Source of the DNA: Neodontobutis hainanensis
Taxonomy: Eukaryota; Chordata; Actinopteri; Gobiiformes; Odontobutidae
Reading direction: 5' to 3'
Length of the DNA: 64,000 nucleotides
Assembly (NCBI GenBank): GCA_024349245.1
Contig: JALDNG010000990.1
Coordinates: 82,918 to 146,917 of the forward strand
Below, piece after piece: positions 33,521-46,333 of the stretch. The notes beneath the pieces are model-generated. The model made no database searches, was not told the origin of the DNA, and saw only the letters and a list, made by a program, of their open reading frames with translations. The translations under genes were made by a program, and so were the position numbers. Within the stretch, counting starts at the first letter, position 1; every line of letters starts with the position of its first letter.

Positions 33521-34729
33521 CGAGCAGACGCAGCTGCAAAAGCAGCGCCACTCACACCCTATGTTGTTACATTACTCTCCCAGACAACGGATCAAACTTG
33601 CACTCACTCTGACATTGTTTCACTCTCTGATTTGGCCCGCATCTCCACTCCAGCAGACAAAGCTGTTTGGAAAAAGAAAAACTGTACAAACACAAATGGT
33701 GTTTGGATGGGTCCTAATGGCAATCCATGTCTTCCTCAAGCCCTCTTCCTGCCTTTTGCAAAATTGTTACATGGCGTTGACCATGTATCAAAGGAGGGAA
33801 TGAGAAAAGACCTTCAAAGACATTGGTTTACTGTGGGTTTAACAAATTTGCTGAAGATTTTTGCTCAAAATGCTTCATCTGCTTAACCAGCAATTCTAAA
33901 GGTAACTCCTACAACAAAACAGATGTTGGAGGTCACAAACCCACCTCCAGGCCTTTTGGCCACATGTAAATGGACTTCATTGAGTTAACACCCTGCGAAG
34001 GTAAGAAATACTGTCTTGTAATAGCTGACATGTTTTCAAAGTGGGTAGAAGCATTCCCAACAAAACACTGCACTGCTGACGCAGTAGCAAAATCATCTTA
34101 AGCGAAATAATTCCTCGCTGGGGACTTCCGAATCTAATTACGGTACTCATTTTGTAAATGACATTTTGAAAACACTGAGTGAACACCTTAAATTTGACCT
34201 GAAAACTCATTGCTCCTACCATCCAGCTTCTGGAGGAGCTGTAGAAAGAGAAAATGGCACTCTGAAACGCAAATTGGCAAAAATATCTGAATCAACAGGT
34301 AAAACGCGAAATAACCTTTCTCCCTTTGAGATAGTGTTTGGACTACCTCCTGGAATTGGGTTTGGACCCCCATCTAAACCTGCAGCACTGGCCGATAGTA
34401 CTCTGCCAGACCCAATGATATCCTATTGTATTTCACTCTCTAATATTCTCTCTAATATTAGATCTCAGGTGCTTGATTCCCTGCCCAAACCGGCCACCCA
34501 CCAGTTTCACAAACTCCAGCCTGGCGACTACATCCTGGTGAGAGACCTGAGGAAGCGCAGCTGGAGAGACAAACCCTGGTGTGGGCCCTATCAGATCCTG
34601 CTCACGACCCACACGGCTGTGAAGGTCGCAGAAAGAGCCCCTTGGATCCATGCACAACACAGCAAGAAGATTCCTCCACCTGACCAGCTCGTCAACTGCT
34701 CCCCCACTGTCAAAGAGTGGACCCAGTGA
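33521..34729 (+). pseudogene. ERV integrase, with lesion at the catalytic core
   Basis: The N-terminal zinc domain shows HGVDHVSKEG (His pair, about 33770) and a C-x2-C pair near 33866-33880 in another frame. The core begins MDFIELTP near 33970, preceded by an in-frame stop. The stretch around 34125-34160 that should hold the second catalytic Asp is disrupted. The Glu region reads GAVERENGTLKRKL (from 34230). The C-terminal part ends with a GPY-type module (CGPYQILLTTHTAVKV) seen in gamma-like integrases. Confidence 0.8.
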
Positions 34730-35258
34730 ATGATCACAAAAGTAAGAGGCTTGTCCCGAGAACAAGCTCCTATGTGGGAGATCTGAGGTGAGACCTTAGC
34801 TCTACCTCCACCGTTGACTACGTGGGAAGACTGGGGTGAGATTTTCGCTCACCTCCTCCGCTGAAACTGCTCTGGTAAACGCAGTTCAACGTTGAGACCA
34901 GTGCCGAGAGCTGGTCCCACCTACAATCAAGTTTATGAAAGACTCTGTACCACCTGAAGAAATAGAGCTGACCGTTTTCAGCAAATTCAACAGCGTAACT
35001 ATAACATGTGACACACTCATCTGTCCCACAGTTCCTCACATCACTGATAACCAGTTTTATACTGACAAATATATATGTATATATCTTTTTGGGTTCTTTA
35101 TTGCATTTAAAATTGCTCTAATGATTAATTTTTGAATATCTATTAAACAATTATTACATACTCATGCATGTTAATGTTATGATAACTGCTTAATTTTATT
35201 TTATTTGTTACTATCATTTTATTATTGCTATTATTGAACAGATCTTTGAACATTAGAA

Positions 35259-35369
35259 ATGGGCGGTGTTTGGAAAACATGGTTAACTAAACTCGCAGGC
35301 ATACTTTTAGTGGTTATTATCCTTCTTTTCCTTGTCTCCTGCTGCATTATTCCGCTCATCCAAGATTAG
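35259..35369 (+). pseudogene. ERV env remnant (membrane anchor)
   Basis: A 36-codon frame, MGGVWKTWLTKLAG followed by a run of I, L and V with SCC, ends at TAG. The hydrophobic stretch followed by a Cys pair resembles the membrane anchor and tail start of a retroviral transmembrane envelope protein. Only about 0.5 kb separates it from pol, so the surface subunit and most of the transmembrane subunit are missing. A +1 frame stays open to 35511 without a start and may be tail sequence. Confidence 0.5.
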
Positions 35370-36027
35370 TGACTTCTCTTTTAACCTGCAACTAGCTAAA
35401 CTCTATGTTGAATTGCCTCAACAGGACAAAGACCACAACCCAGACACCTCTGCTCTTGATTGTGACTCTGTTAATTCTGTTTTATTTGCTCATCTATTTG
35501 AAGAAAACTAAGTATGACTAAGAATGTTCCTATGTCTGTGTAATCCACATGTAATTTTCTTTTGAAATAGTAATTGTGAAATATAGTCACCAAAGCAATC
35601 ACAGCTAATCAACTTTTGAACCTGATAATTTTAATTTTTGTTATTTTAGACACGTTAAGGCTAAAATTGTGTACTTACATGTGGTGTTTTTAAATTTTTC
35701 ACTAATGATTTCTTTGAGGTAAAGTCTTTTGATTTGAAGGTTTTTAAGTTTTACAAACTGATTTGTTTTGTGAATATTTTTCATCTAATGCTTATGTTTA
35801 ACCCTAGTGAGTTACGCCGCCTGTGAGGGAGGGGCTGTGGTGTTCTTTTCCCAGCGTTAGGTCAGCTACTGATAGTATGAAATGTTTCTACTTGATTTAG
35901 TCAGCCCTCGGCTGGGTTTTTCGGCACCACAACTGTAGTACAACTCACAAAGCTTAGGTTAATTTGATTTATGTTTTGTATCCTAATTGAGTTTTGATTG
36001 ATTTTGGTTGATCAATTGTGTTTGATC

Positions 36028-36040
36028 AAAAGGAGGGATT
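36028..36040 (+). promoter_or_regulatory. Polypurine tract of the ERV
   Basis: aaaaggagggatt lies directly before the TG of the 3' LTR. Confidence 0.75.
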
Positions 36041-36411
36041 TGTAATGGGAAAATCATATTTTCCTCTTTTACATGCTCTGTGCTGTCCTTGACCGCAGCA
36101 TAATGATGTGCGCACCATCTGTACTGTTTTCAAACTGATAAAATTGTCTTTCATGTTAGATGGCTCACTCCTGAGAGCCAGTGTTTCATTTTCTTATCTG
36201 CTGTGATTTCAGTATAAATTCTAAGCCCGCCTAGTTAACATTGGGACTGTTCATGCAACTCTGTACACAGACAGAGTTGTATTTTCCATTCCTCCTTTTG
36301 CAAAAGATGTCTCTGAATTCTTTTTCTTTTTCCTTAAATAAATCACCAAAAGACATCTGTTGTTTTCTCTCAAACTTATTCCACAATAATATATTTATTT
36401 TTTCAACCACA
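36041..36411 (+). repeat. 3' LTR of the ERV
   Basis: 371 bp, same ends as the 5' LTR. It contains an extra ctctgtacacagacagagtt segment (about 36259-36285) missing from the 5' LTR, which itself can fold (ctctgt/acagag). AATAAA is present near the end. Confidence 0.9.
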
Positions 36412-36415
36412 CACT

Positions 36416-38362
36416 TTACAACTTGGCAATTGCATGATAATAGTGGGGTATTTACCAACATATCCGTGCTGTATCAATTACTATTATTATTATTATTATT
36501 ACATCAATTTTATATAACGCTTTTCTGGGGAGGCAAAGACGCTTTACATATCAATTATGGCATACAACAAATGACAGTTTTAGTGAAAGTAAATCAAAAG
36601 AAAAATATGGGCAGTCAGAGGCACTAGGACCCAGTGTGGCCTTTGAGTTGAGGCAGCAGATTGTGTACTGAGGCCTAAACACGACACATTCCTGGCTGAA
36701 GCCACACTTCACTCAGTCTGTTTGAGAGATGTCTGTACTTTCTTTTCAGCACAGGTTAAATAAAAACTTAATTAATATAATGATGGGAAATACAAAAGAG
36801 ACTGTAACTGAGAATTAATTAATGTTTAATCTATGTAGGCCACTAATTATGGAAATATGTGTCAATATTTTGTATTTTCTGGCCTCAGTTCCTTTATACA
36901 TAAAAGTTTTTGCTTGACCAGGTGTGAAAATCTTTTGTGAGGAATGCAGTTTTCTCCCATTTCTCCGTTCCTCGCTGCAGGATCTGAATCAGTGACCAGT
37001 TGAACACAGAGACTGCAGTGTTTGTTGTCCAAGAGCATGCCAGAAGTGGGGCCAAGTGTGTTTACAGTGAAATGTGAGCACTCAGTGGGATGTAATACGG
37101 CTCTGGTTATATGATGACTATTACAAATGTGTAATGAGGAAGATACTAGACATTCAATGTTAATGTCATTTAATAAAAATATATACACCACTTAACACTA
37201 GACCTATTGAGGTGGGATTTAGGCACTTATTTCTATAAACTGTGGTTTGATTGACCTCAGAAACATTGTAAATACATTTATTTGTGACCACATGTTACAC
37301 TGTGTTTTTACTGTTCAGGCTAGTTGTAGCTAGTTGTAGCATTGGATAACTATTTTAAATTAAGTTAGATAGGTTAAAAAGGAGATTGGCTTAAACCAAA
37401 TAACTCATTTAACTCAATAGATAAGAATGAGAATCCAGTCTGACAGGCACTAGGACCCAGTACCTGGTCAGTGAGCTGAGGCCACAGATATGGAACATAA
37501 ATATGAGTTTGTTCAGGGCCTAAACACAAGGCCAGATAAAAAGAGATGCAGTAAGTTTATCCTTTTTGTCTTCTTCATAATAGATAATACACAGATCCTC
37601 TTTAATGTAGTAATATCTGCATATTACCCTTGACTCAGTGCCTAATTTGTGGGTAAAAGTTAATGTGACCTGTTTTTAAACATGTTTAACTGAACTATAA
37701 CTCAGTCTTTAGAATATGCCCATTAGTTTGTTAAAATGGCATCATTTATATACAAAAAGCTATAATGTAGTCTTCATAACAATCATTTTCCTTTTCCTTT
37801 TTTCCATCTTGATTCTTCCCTAAATATTCTCTGTGTCTCCCCACCTCCAGTTTTACAAATGAAGCACACCTTGATTGGTTTGAATTTATTAAACCAATTC
37901 ATACAACAGCCACTGAACTGTTATTAGTTAATATAACTAAAATACCCCACTGTCTATTTGTGTTCTCTGCTCCATGTTTTAGATGAAAACCTGGATGAAT
38001 CTACAAAGAGACAGCAAGAGTCTGTTAAAAGCCAAGACCTTTCTGGCTTCTTGTGATCCATGTCCTGGAGGATCGTTTGCTTCTCCTCCTCCGGCTAATA
38101 GCATTCTTTAGTATTTGCAAATCCTCTTTTGACCAGTTACACGATCACCGTGAGTTTATTCTTTCTATTTCACATGGACTGTATATCTTGTTACTTGGTT
38201 TACAAAGACTTGTGTCTAAGCAGTAACAACTGTCTTAATCTAGCCACTCCTACCTATTGATGAATAGGATGTATCTGTTCTGTGGAGTGTATTATGACCA
38301 TAGAGGTTATCGGCCGATTGGTCTTGTATTTACCAGTATTGTCATTATGACAGGGCAATAAA
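36416..38362. other. Unassigned DNA between ERV and minisatellite
   Basis: No gene recognised. An ATT run (36482-36500) is followed by a tataacgcttttctggg stretch like the 3' end of some fish SINE or MITE families. Two diverged direct copies of a stretch with ggcactaggacccagt and gggcctaaacac occur at about 36618-36690 and 37445-37545. Confidence 0.5.
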
Positions 38363-38409
38363 ATGGCAGCTACATCCAGGCTTTTCGGCTTTTACGCCAT
38401 AGTAAAACA

Positions 38410-41400
38410 GTGGCCTCTGCCTTCTCTGGTCTCTCTGCCCCGTTGCCTCCTCTGGTTACTCTGTGGCCTATGCCTCCTCTGGTCTCTCTGCGGCCTCTGC
38501 CTCCTCTGGTTACTCTGTGGTCTATGCCTCCTCTGGTCTCTCTGCGGCCTCTGCCTCCTCTGGTCTCTCTGTGAACTTTGCCTCGTCTGATCTCTCTGTG
38601 TCCTCTGCCTCCTCTCGTCTCTCTGTGTCGCCTGCCTCCACTGGTCTCTCTGCCTTCTCTGCCTCCTCTGCTCTCTCTACCTCCTCTGGTCTCTCTGTGA
38701 ACTCTGCCTCCTCTGGTCTCTCTGTGGCCTATGCCTCCTCTGGATTCTCTGTGGCCTCTGCCTCCACTGGTCTCTCAGTGGCCTTTGACTCCACTCATCT
38801 CTCTGTGGCCTCTGCCTCCTCTGCTCTCTCTCTGGCCTCTACCTCCACTAGTCTCTCTGACTTATCTGTCTCCTCTAGTCTCTCTGTCGCCTCTTCCTCC
38901 TCTGGTCTCTCTGTGGCCTCTGCCTCCTCTAGTCTCTCTGCCTTCTCTGCCTCCTCTTGTCTCTCTGTGTCCTCTGCCTTTACTGGACTCTCTGTGGCCT
39001 CTGCCTCCACTGCTCTCTCTGTGACTTATGCCTCCTCTGGTCTCTCTCTTGCCTCTGCCTCCTCTGGTCTCTCTGCCTCCTCTGCCTCCTCTGGTCTCTC
39101 TGTGACCTCTGCCTCCTCTGGTCTCTCTGTGGCCTATGCCTCCTCTGATCTCTCTGTGGCCTCTTCCCCCTCTGGTCTAACTGTGGCCTTTGCCTCTTCT
39201 GCGCTCTATATCTCCTCTGCCTCCTCTCGTCTCTGTGGCCTCTGCCTCCTCTGGTCTGTCTGTGGCCTCTGCCTCCTCTGGACTCTCTGTCTCCGCTGCT
39301 CTAACTGTCTCCTCTGGTCTCTCTGTCTTTCTGCCTCCTCTGAACTCTCGATGGCCTCTGCCCCTCTGGTCTCACTGTGGCCTCTGCTTCCTCTGGTCTC
39401 TCTGTGGCCTCTGCCTCCTCTGGTCTCTCTGTGGCATCTGCCTTCTCTGGTCTCTCTGCCTCCTCTGCATCCTCTCGTCTCTCTGCCTCCTCTGGTCTCT
39501 CTGTCTTTCTGCCTCCTCTGAACTCTCGATGGCCTCTGCCCCTCTGCCCTCACTGTGGCCTCTGCCTCCTCTGGTCTCTCTCTGGCCTCTGCCTTCTCTT
39601 GTCTCTCTGCCTCCTCTGCCCCCTTTGTCTCCTCTTCCTCCAATAGTCACGCTATGGCCTCTGCCTCCTCTGGTCTTTCTGCCTCCTCTGCCTCCCCTGC
39701 TCTAACTGCCTCCTCTGGTCTCTCTGTGGCCTCTGCCTCCTCTGGTCTCTCTGTGGCCTCTGCCTTCTCTGATCTCTCTGTGGCTGCTGCCTCCTGGTCT
39801 CTCTGTGTCATCTGCCTTTTCTGTTCTCTCTGCCTCCTCTGCCTCCTCTGGTCTCTCTATGGCCTCTGCCTCCTCTGGACTCTCTGCCTCCTCTGGTCTT
39901 TCTGTGGCCTCTGCCTCCTCTGGTCTCTATGCCTAATCTGCTTCCTCTGGTCTCTCTGTGGCGTCTGCCTCCTCTGGTCTCTCTGTCTCCTCTGCCTCCT
40001 CTGGTTTCTCTACCTCCTCTGCCTCCTCTGGTCTGTCTGTGTCCTCTGCCTCCTCTCGTCTCTCTGTGGCCTCTGCCTCCTCTGGTCTCTCTGTCTCCTA
40101 TGCCTCCACTGGTCTCTCAGTGGCCTTTGACTCCACTCGTCTCTCTGTGGCCTCTGCCTCCTCTGCTCTCTCTCTGGCCTCTGCCTCCACTAGTCTCTCT
40201 GACTTATCTTTCTCCTCTAGACTCTCTGTCGCCTCTCCTCCTCTGGTCTCTCTGTGGCCTCTGCCTCCTCTGGTCTGTCTGTGGCCTCTGACTCTTCTGG
40301 TCTCTTTCTCTCCTCTGCCTCCTCTAGTCACTGTGTGGCCTCTGCCTCCTCTGGACTCTCTGCCTCCTCTGGTCTCTCTTTGGCATCCTCCTCCTTTGGT
40401 CTCTCTGCCTCCGCTGCTCTAACTGCCTCCTCTGGTCTCTCTGTGGCCGCTGCCTCCTCTGGTCTCTCTGTGGCATCTGCCTTTTCTGGTCTCTCTGCCT
40501 CCTCTGCCTCCTCTGCTCTCTGTGGCCTCTGCCTCCTCTGGTCTTTTGTGGCCTCTGCCTCCTCTGTTCTCTCTTTGGCCTCTACCTCCTCCAGCCTCTC
40601 TGTGGCCTCTGCCTCCTCTTGACTCTCTATTCTTCTATCTCCTCTGGTCTCTCTGTGGCCTCTGTCTCCTTTGGTCTCTCTGTGTCCTCTGCCTTCTCTT
40701 GACTCTCTGCCTCCTCTGACCCCTCTAGTCTCTCTGCCTCCACTGCTCTCTTTTTGCCTCTGCCTCCTCTGGTCACTCTGTGGCCTCTGCCTCCTCTGGA
40801 CTCTCTGCCTCCTCTGGTCTCTTTGTGGCCTCTGCCTCCTCTGGTCTCTCTGCCTCCGCTGCTCTAACTGCCTCCTCTGGTCTCTCTGTGGCCTCTGCCT
40901 CCTCTGGTCTATCTGTGGCCTCTGCCTCCTCTGGTTTCTCTGTGGCCTCTACCTCCTCTGGCCTCTCTGTGGCCTCTGCCTCCTCTGGACTCTCTGCCTC
41001 CTCTGGTCTTTTGTGGCCTCTGCCTCCTCTGGTCTCTCTGCCTCCTCTGCTCCCTCTGCTCTCTGCCTTCACTGGTCTCTCAATTGCCTCTGCCTCCTCT
41101 GGTCTCTTTGTCTCCTCTGCCTCCTCTAGTCACTCTGTGACCTCTGCCTCTTCTGGTCTCTCTGTGGCCTCTGCCTCCTCTAGACTCTCTGCCTCCTCTA
41201 GTCTTTCTGTGGCCTCTGCCTCCTCTAGACTTTCTGCCTCTTCTGCATCCTCTCGTCTCTGTCTCGTCTGCCTCCTCTGGTCTCTCTGCCGCCTCTGCCT
41301 CCTCTGGTCTCTCTGTGGCCTCTGCCTCCTCTGGTCTCTCTGTGGCCTCTGTCTTCTCTTGTCTCTCTGCCTCCTCTGCCCCTCTGGTCTCTCTGTTTCT

Positions 41401-44400
41401 ACTGGTCTCTATTGCCTGTGCCTCCTCTGGTCTCTCTGTTGCCTCTGCCTCATCTGGTCTCTCTGCCTCCTCTGCTTCCTCTCGTCTCTCTGTGGCCTCT
41501 GCCTCCTCTGCTCTCTCTGTCTCCCCTGCCTCCACTGGTCTCTCTGCCTTCTCTGCCTCCTCTGCTTTCTCTACCTCCACTGGTCTCTCTGTGACCTCTG
41601 CAATCCTCTGGTCTCTCTGTGGCCTATGCCTCCTCTGGATTCTCTGTGGCCTCTGCCTCCTCTGGTCTCTCTGTCTCCTCTGCCTCCACTGGTCTCTCTA
41701 CCTCCTCTGCCTCCTCTGGTCTGTCTGTGTCCTCTGCCTCCTCTCGTCTCTCTGTGGCCTCTGCCTCCTCTGGTCTCTTTGTCTCCTATGCCTCCACTGG
41801 TCTCCCAGTGGCCTTTGACTCCACTCGTCTCTCTGTGGCCTCTGTCTCCTCTGCTCTCTCTCTGGCCTCTACCTCCACTAGTCTCTCTGACTTATCTGTC
41901 TCCTCTAGACTCTCTGTCGCCTCTTCCTCCTCTGGTCTCTGCGGCCTCTGCCTCCTCTAGTCTCTCTGCCTTCTCTGCCTCCTCTTGTCTCTCTGTGGCC
42001 TCTGCCTTTACTGGTCTCTCTCTGGCCTCTGCCTCCTCTGGTCTCTCTGCCTCCTCTGCCTCCTCTGGTCTCTCTGTGGCCTCTGACTCCTCTGGTCTCT
42101 CTGTGGTCTCTGCCTCCTCTTGTCTCTCTATTCCTCTATCTCCTCTGGGTTCTCTGTCTTTCTGCCTCCTCTGAACTCTCGGTGGCCTCTTCCCCTCTGG
42201 TCTAACTGTGGCCTTTGCCTCTTCTGCGCTCTATATCTCCTCTGCCTCCTCTGTCTCTCTATGTGGCCTCTGCCTCCTCTGGTCTCTCTGTGGCCTCTGC
42301 CTCCTCTGGCCTCTCTAGTCTCTCTGCCTCCTCTAATCTCTCTATTGCCTCTGCCTTCTCTGGTCTGTCTGTGGCCTCTGACTCCTCTGGTCTCTTTGTC
42401 TCCTATGCCTCCTCTAGTCACTCTGTGGCCTCTTCCTCCTCTGGACTCTCTGCCTCCTCTGGTCTCTCTGTGGCCTCTGCCTCCTCTGGTCTCTCTGCCT
42501 CCGCTGCTCTAACTGCCTCCTCTGGTCTCTCTGTTGCCGCTGCCTCCTCTGGTCTCTCTGTGGCATCTGCCTTTTCTGGTCTCTCTGCCTCCTCTGCCTC
42601 CTCGGGTCTCTCTGTGGCCTCTGCCTCCTCTGGTCTTTTGTGGCTTCTGCCTCCTCTGGTCTCTCTGTGGCCTCTACCTCCTCTAGCCTCTCTGTGGCCT
42701 CTGCCTCCTCTGGACTCTCTATTCCTATAACTCCTCTGGTCTCTCTGTGGCCTCTGTCTCCTTTGGTCTCTCTGCCTCCTCTGCATCCTCTCGTCTCTGC
42801 CTCCTCTGAACTCTCTGTCTTTCTGCCTCAACTGAACTCTCGGTGGCCTCTTCCCCCTCTGGTCTAACTGTGGCCTCTTCCTCTTCTGCTCTTTCTATCT
42901 CCTCTGCCTCCTCTGGTCTCTCTGTCTTTCTGCCTGCTCTGATCTCTCGGTGGCCTCTGCCTCCTCTGGTCTCTGCCTCGTTTCCTCCTCTGGTCACTCT
43001 GTGGCCGCTGCCTCCTTTGGTCTCTCTGTTGCATCTGCCTTTTCTGGTCTCTCTGCCTCCTCCTCCTCTTCTAGTCTCTCTATTGCCTGTGCCTCCTCTG
43101 GTCTCTCTGTTGCCTCTGCCTCATCTGGTCTCTCTGCCTCCTCTGCTTCCTCTCGTCTCTCTGTGGCCTCTGCCTCCTCTGCTCTCTCTGTCTCCCCTGC
43201 CTCCACTGGTCTCTCTGCCTTCTCTGCCTCCTCTGCTGCTCTACCTCCACTGGTCTCTCTGTGACCTCTGCAATCCTCTGGTCTCTCTGTGGCCTATGCC
43301 TCCTCTGGATTCTCTGTGGCCTCTGCCTCCTCTGGTCTCTCTGTCTCCTCTGCCTCCACTGGTCTCTCTACCTCCTCTGCCTCCTCTGGTCTGTCTGTGT
43401 CCTCTGCCTCCTCTCGTCTCTCTGTGGCCTCTGCCTCCTCTGGTCTCTTTGTCTCCTATGCCTCCACTGGTCTCCCAGTGGCCTTTGACTCCACTCGTCT
43501 CTCTGTGGCCTCTGTCTCCTCTGCTCTCTCTCTGGCCTCTACCTCCACTAGTCTCTCTGACTTATCTGTCTCCTCTAGACTCTCTGTCGCCTCTTCCTCC
43601 TCTGGTCTCTCTGCGGCCTCTGCCTCCTCTAGTCTCTCTGCCTTCTCTGCCTCCTCTTGTCTCTCTGTGGCCTCTGCCTTTACTGGTCTCTCTCTGGCCT
43701 CTGCCTCCTCTGGTCTCTCTGCCTCCTCTGCCTCCTCTCTGGTCTCTCTGTGGCCTCTGACTCCTCTGGTCTCTCTGTGGTCTCTGCCTCCTCTTGTCTC
43801 TCTATTCCTCTATCTCCTCTGGGTTCTCTGTCTTTCTGCCTCCTCTGAACTCTCGGTGGCCTCTTCCCCTCTGGTCTAACTGTGGCCTTTGCCTCTTCTG
43901 CGCTCTATATCTCCTCTGCCTCCTCTCGTCTCTATGTGGCCTCTGCCTCCTCTGGTCTCTCTGTGGCCTCTGCCTCCTCTGGCCTCTCTAGTCTCTCTGC
44001 CTCCTCTAATCTCTCTATTGCCTCTGCCTTCTCTGGTCTGTCTGTGGCCTCTGACTCCTCTGGTCTCTTTGTCTCCTATGCCTCCTCTAGTCACTCTGTG
44101 GCCTCTTCCTCCTCTGGACTCTCTGCCTCCTCTGGTCTCTCTGTGGCCTCTGCCTCCTCTGGTCTCTCTGCCTCCGCTGCTCTAACTGCCTCCTCTGGTC
44201 TCTCTGTTGCCGCTGCCTCCTCTGGTCTCTCTGTGGCATCTGCCTTTTCTGGTCTCTCTGCCTCCTCTGCCTCCTCGGGTCTCTCTGTGGCCTCTGCCTC
44301 CTCTGGTCTTTTTGTGGCTTCTGCCTCCTCTGGTCTCTCTGTGGCCTCTACCTCCTCTAGCCTCTCTGTGGCCTCTGCCTCCTCTGGACTCTCTATTCCT

Positions 44401-46130
44401 ATAACTCCTCTGGTCTCTCTGTGGCCTCTGTCTCCTTTGGTCTCTCTGCCTCCTCTGCATCCTCTCGTCTCTCTGCCTCCTCTGAACTCTCTGTCTTTCT
44501 GCCTCAACTGAACTCTCGGTGGCCTCTTCCCCCTCTGGTCTAACTGTGGCCTCTTCCTCTTCTGCTCTCTCTATCTCCTCTGCCTCCTCTGGTCTCTCTG
44601 TCTTTCTGCCTGCTCTGATCTCTCGGTGGCCTCTGCCTCCTCTGGTCTCTGCCTCGTTTCCTCCTCTGGTCACTCTGTGGCCGCTGCCTCCTTTGGTCTC
44701 TCTGTTGCATCTGCCTTTTCTGGTCTCTCTGCCTCCTCCTCCTCTTCTAGTCTCTCTGTGGCCTTTGCCTCCTCTGGTCTCTTTGTGGCCTCTGCCTTCT
44801 CTGGTCTCTCTGCCTCCTCTGCATCCTCTGGTCTCTCTGCCTCCTCTGGTCTCTCTGTCTTTCTGCCTCCTCTGAAATCTCGATGGCCTCTGCCCCCTCT
44901 GGTCCCACTGTGGCCTCTGCTTCCTCTGGTCTCTCTGTGGCCTCATGCCTTCTCTGGTCTCTTTGTGGCCTCTGCCTTCTCTGGTCTCTCTGCCTCCTCT
45001 GCATCCTCTCGTCTCTCTGCCTCCTCTGATCTCTCTGTCTTTCTGCCTCCTCTGAACTCTCGATGGCCTTTGCCCCCTCTGCTCTCACTGTGGCCTCTGC
45101 CTCCTCTGGTCTCTCTCTGGCCTCTGCCTTCTCTTGTCTCTCTGCCTCCTCTGCCCCCTCTGGTCTCTCTGCCTCCACTGGTCTCTCTGTTGCCTCTGCC
45201 TCCTCTGGTCTCTGTTTTGCCTCTGCCTCCTCTGGTCTCTTTGTCTCCTCTTCCTCCCATAGTCACTCTATGGCCTCTGCCTCCTCTGGTCTTTCTGCCT
45301 CCTCTGCCTCCCCTGCTCTAACTGCCTCCTCTGGTCTCTCTGTGGCCTTTGCCTCCTCTGGTCTCACTGTGGCCTCTGCCTCCTCTGATCTCTCTGTGGC
45401 CGCTGCCTCCCCTGGTCTCTCTGTATCATCTGCCTTTTCTGTTCTCTCTGCCTCCTCTGCCTCCTCTTGTCTCTCTATGGCCTCTGCCTCATCTGGACTC
45501 TTTGCCTCCTCTGGTCTTTCTGTGGCCTCTGCCTCCTCTGGTCTCTCTGCCTAATCTGCTTCCTCTGGTCTCTCTGTGGCCTCTGCCTTCTCTGGTCTCT
45601 CTGTCTCCTCTGCCTCCTCTGGTCTCTCTACCTCCTCTCTGGGTCTGTCTGTGTCCTCTGCCTCCTCTCGTCTCTCTGTGGCCTCTGCCTCCTCTGGTCT
45701 CTCTGTCTCCTATAACTCCACTGGTCTCTCAGTGGCCTTTGACTCCACTCGTCTCTCTGTGGCCTCTGCCTCCCCTGCTCTCTCTCTGGCCTCTGCCTCC
45801 ACTAGTCTTTCTGACTTATCTGTCTCCTCTAGTCTCTCTGTCGCCTCTGCCTCCTCTGCTCTCTGTGGCCTCTGCCTCCTCTAATCTCTCTGCCTTCTCT
45901 GCCTCCTCTGGACTCTCTATGGCCTCTGCCTTTACTGGACTCTGTGTGGCCTCTGCCTCCACTGGTCTCTCTGTGACTTATGCCTCCTCTGGTCTCTCTC
46001 TGGCCTCTGCCTCCTCTGGTCTCTCTGCCTCCTCTGCCCTCTCTGCTCTCTCTGTGGCCTCTGACTCCTCTGGACTCTCTTCCTCCTCTGGTCTTTCTGT
46101 GGCCTCTGCTTCCTCTAGTTTTCCTGCTTC
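38410..46130 (+). repeat. 27-bp minisatellite, block A
   Basis: About 7.7 kb of tandem units of the type ggcctctgcctcctctgg plus tctctctgt (27 bp), with 18- and 21-bp shortened and 30-bp-like variants. The plus strand is strongly pyrimidine-rich. Its three frames read as repeats of VASASSGLS, WPLPPLVSL and CGLCLLWSL. The minus strand gives PEEAEATER, ETRGGRGHR and RDQRRQRPQ. All six are open, so long frames are expected and none is called as a gene. Confidence 0.95.
41407..44748 (+). repeat. Tandem duplication of a 1,670-bp block inside block A
   Basis: 41407-43076 is repeated as 43077-44748 with the same order of variant units (for example tattgcctgtgcctcctc at both starts and cctcctcctcttctag at both ends). 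Copies differ by few substitutions and small indels, so the event is recent relative to unit divergence. Confidence 0.85.
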
Positions 46131-46333
46131 TGAAGAGTGCAGTCGCACCTCTGCTTGCTCCTGGCAGTTTTTTTCTCTTTAGTTATCTCCACATTTAGGA
46201 TCAACTTTTTACATTGCTTTTTACTTTCTTTTAACTGGATTTTTATGTTTTTATGTTCTTACTTATTTTTTTACTTTTTAAACAACACGTTGGACCTGTT
46301 GAGCGACTGGAGTCTTAGTATCTATTTTTCAAC

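Larger units (their letters stand above)
27514..36411 (+). mobile_element. Endogenous retrovirus, class-I-like, defective
   Basis: 8,898 bp flanked by the 4-bp duplication CACT (27510-27513 and 36412-36415). Order: 5' LTR, tRNA-Leu-like primer site, repeat-bearing leader, gag, pro, pol, small env remnant, polypurine tract, 3' LTR. The polymerase order, single zinc knuckle, GPY-type integrase end and 4-bp duplication resemble gamma/epsilonretrovirus-like fish ERVs. All genes carry frameshifts, stops or deletions. It inserted 91 bp after the ATPase exon fragment, in the same orientation. Confidence 0.9.

Noticed and set aside
40780..42174. Long Ser/Ala/Leu-rich open frames in the 27-bp array as mucin-like genes
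   Set aside because: The unit is stop-free in all six frames, lengths follow the repeat, frames switch with each indel, and no signal peptide, unique domain or splice structure borders them.
38410..46130. Array as a CRISPR-like repeat
   Set aside because: No constant repeat with unique spacers; the units are contiguous variants and the context is eukaryotic.
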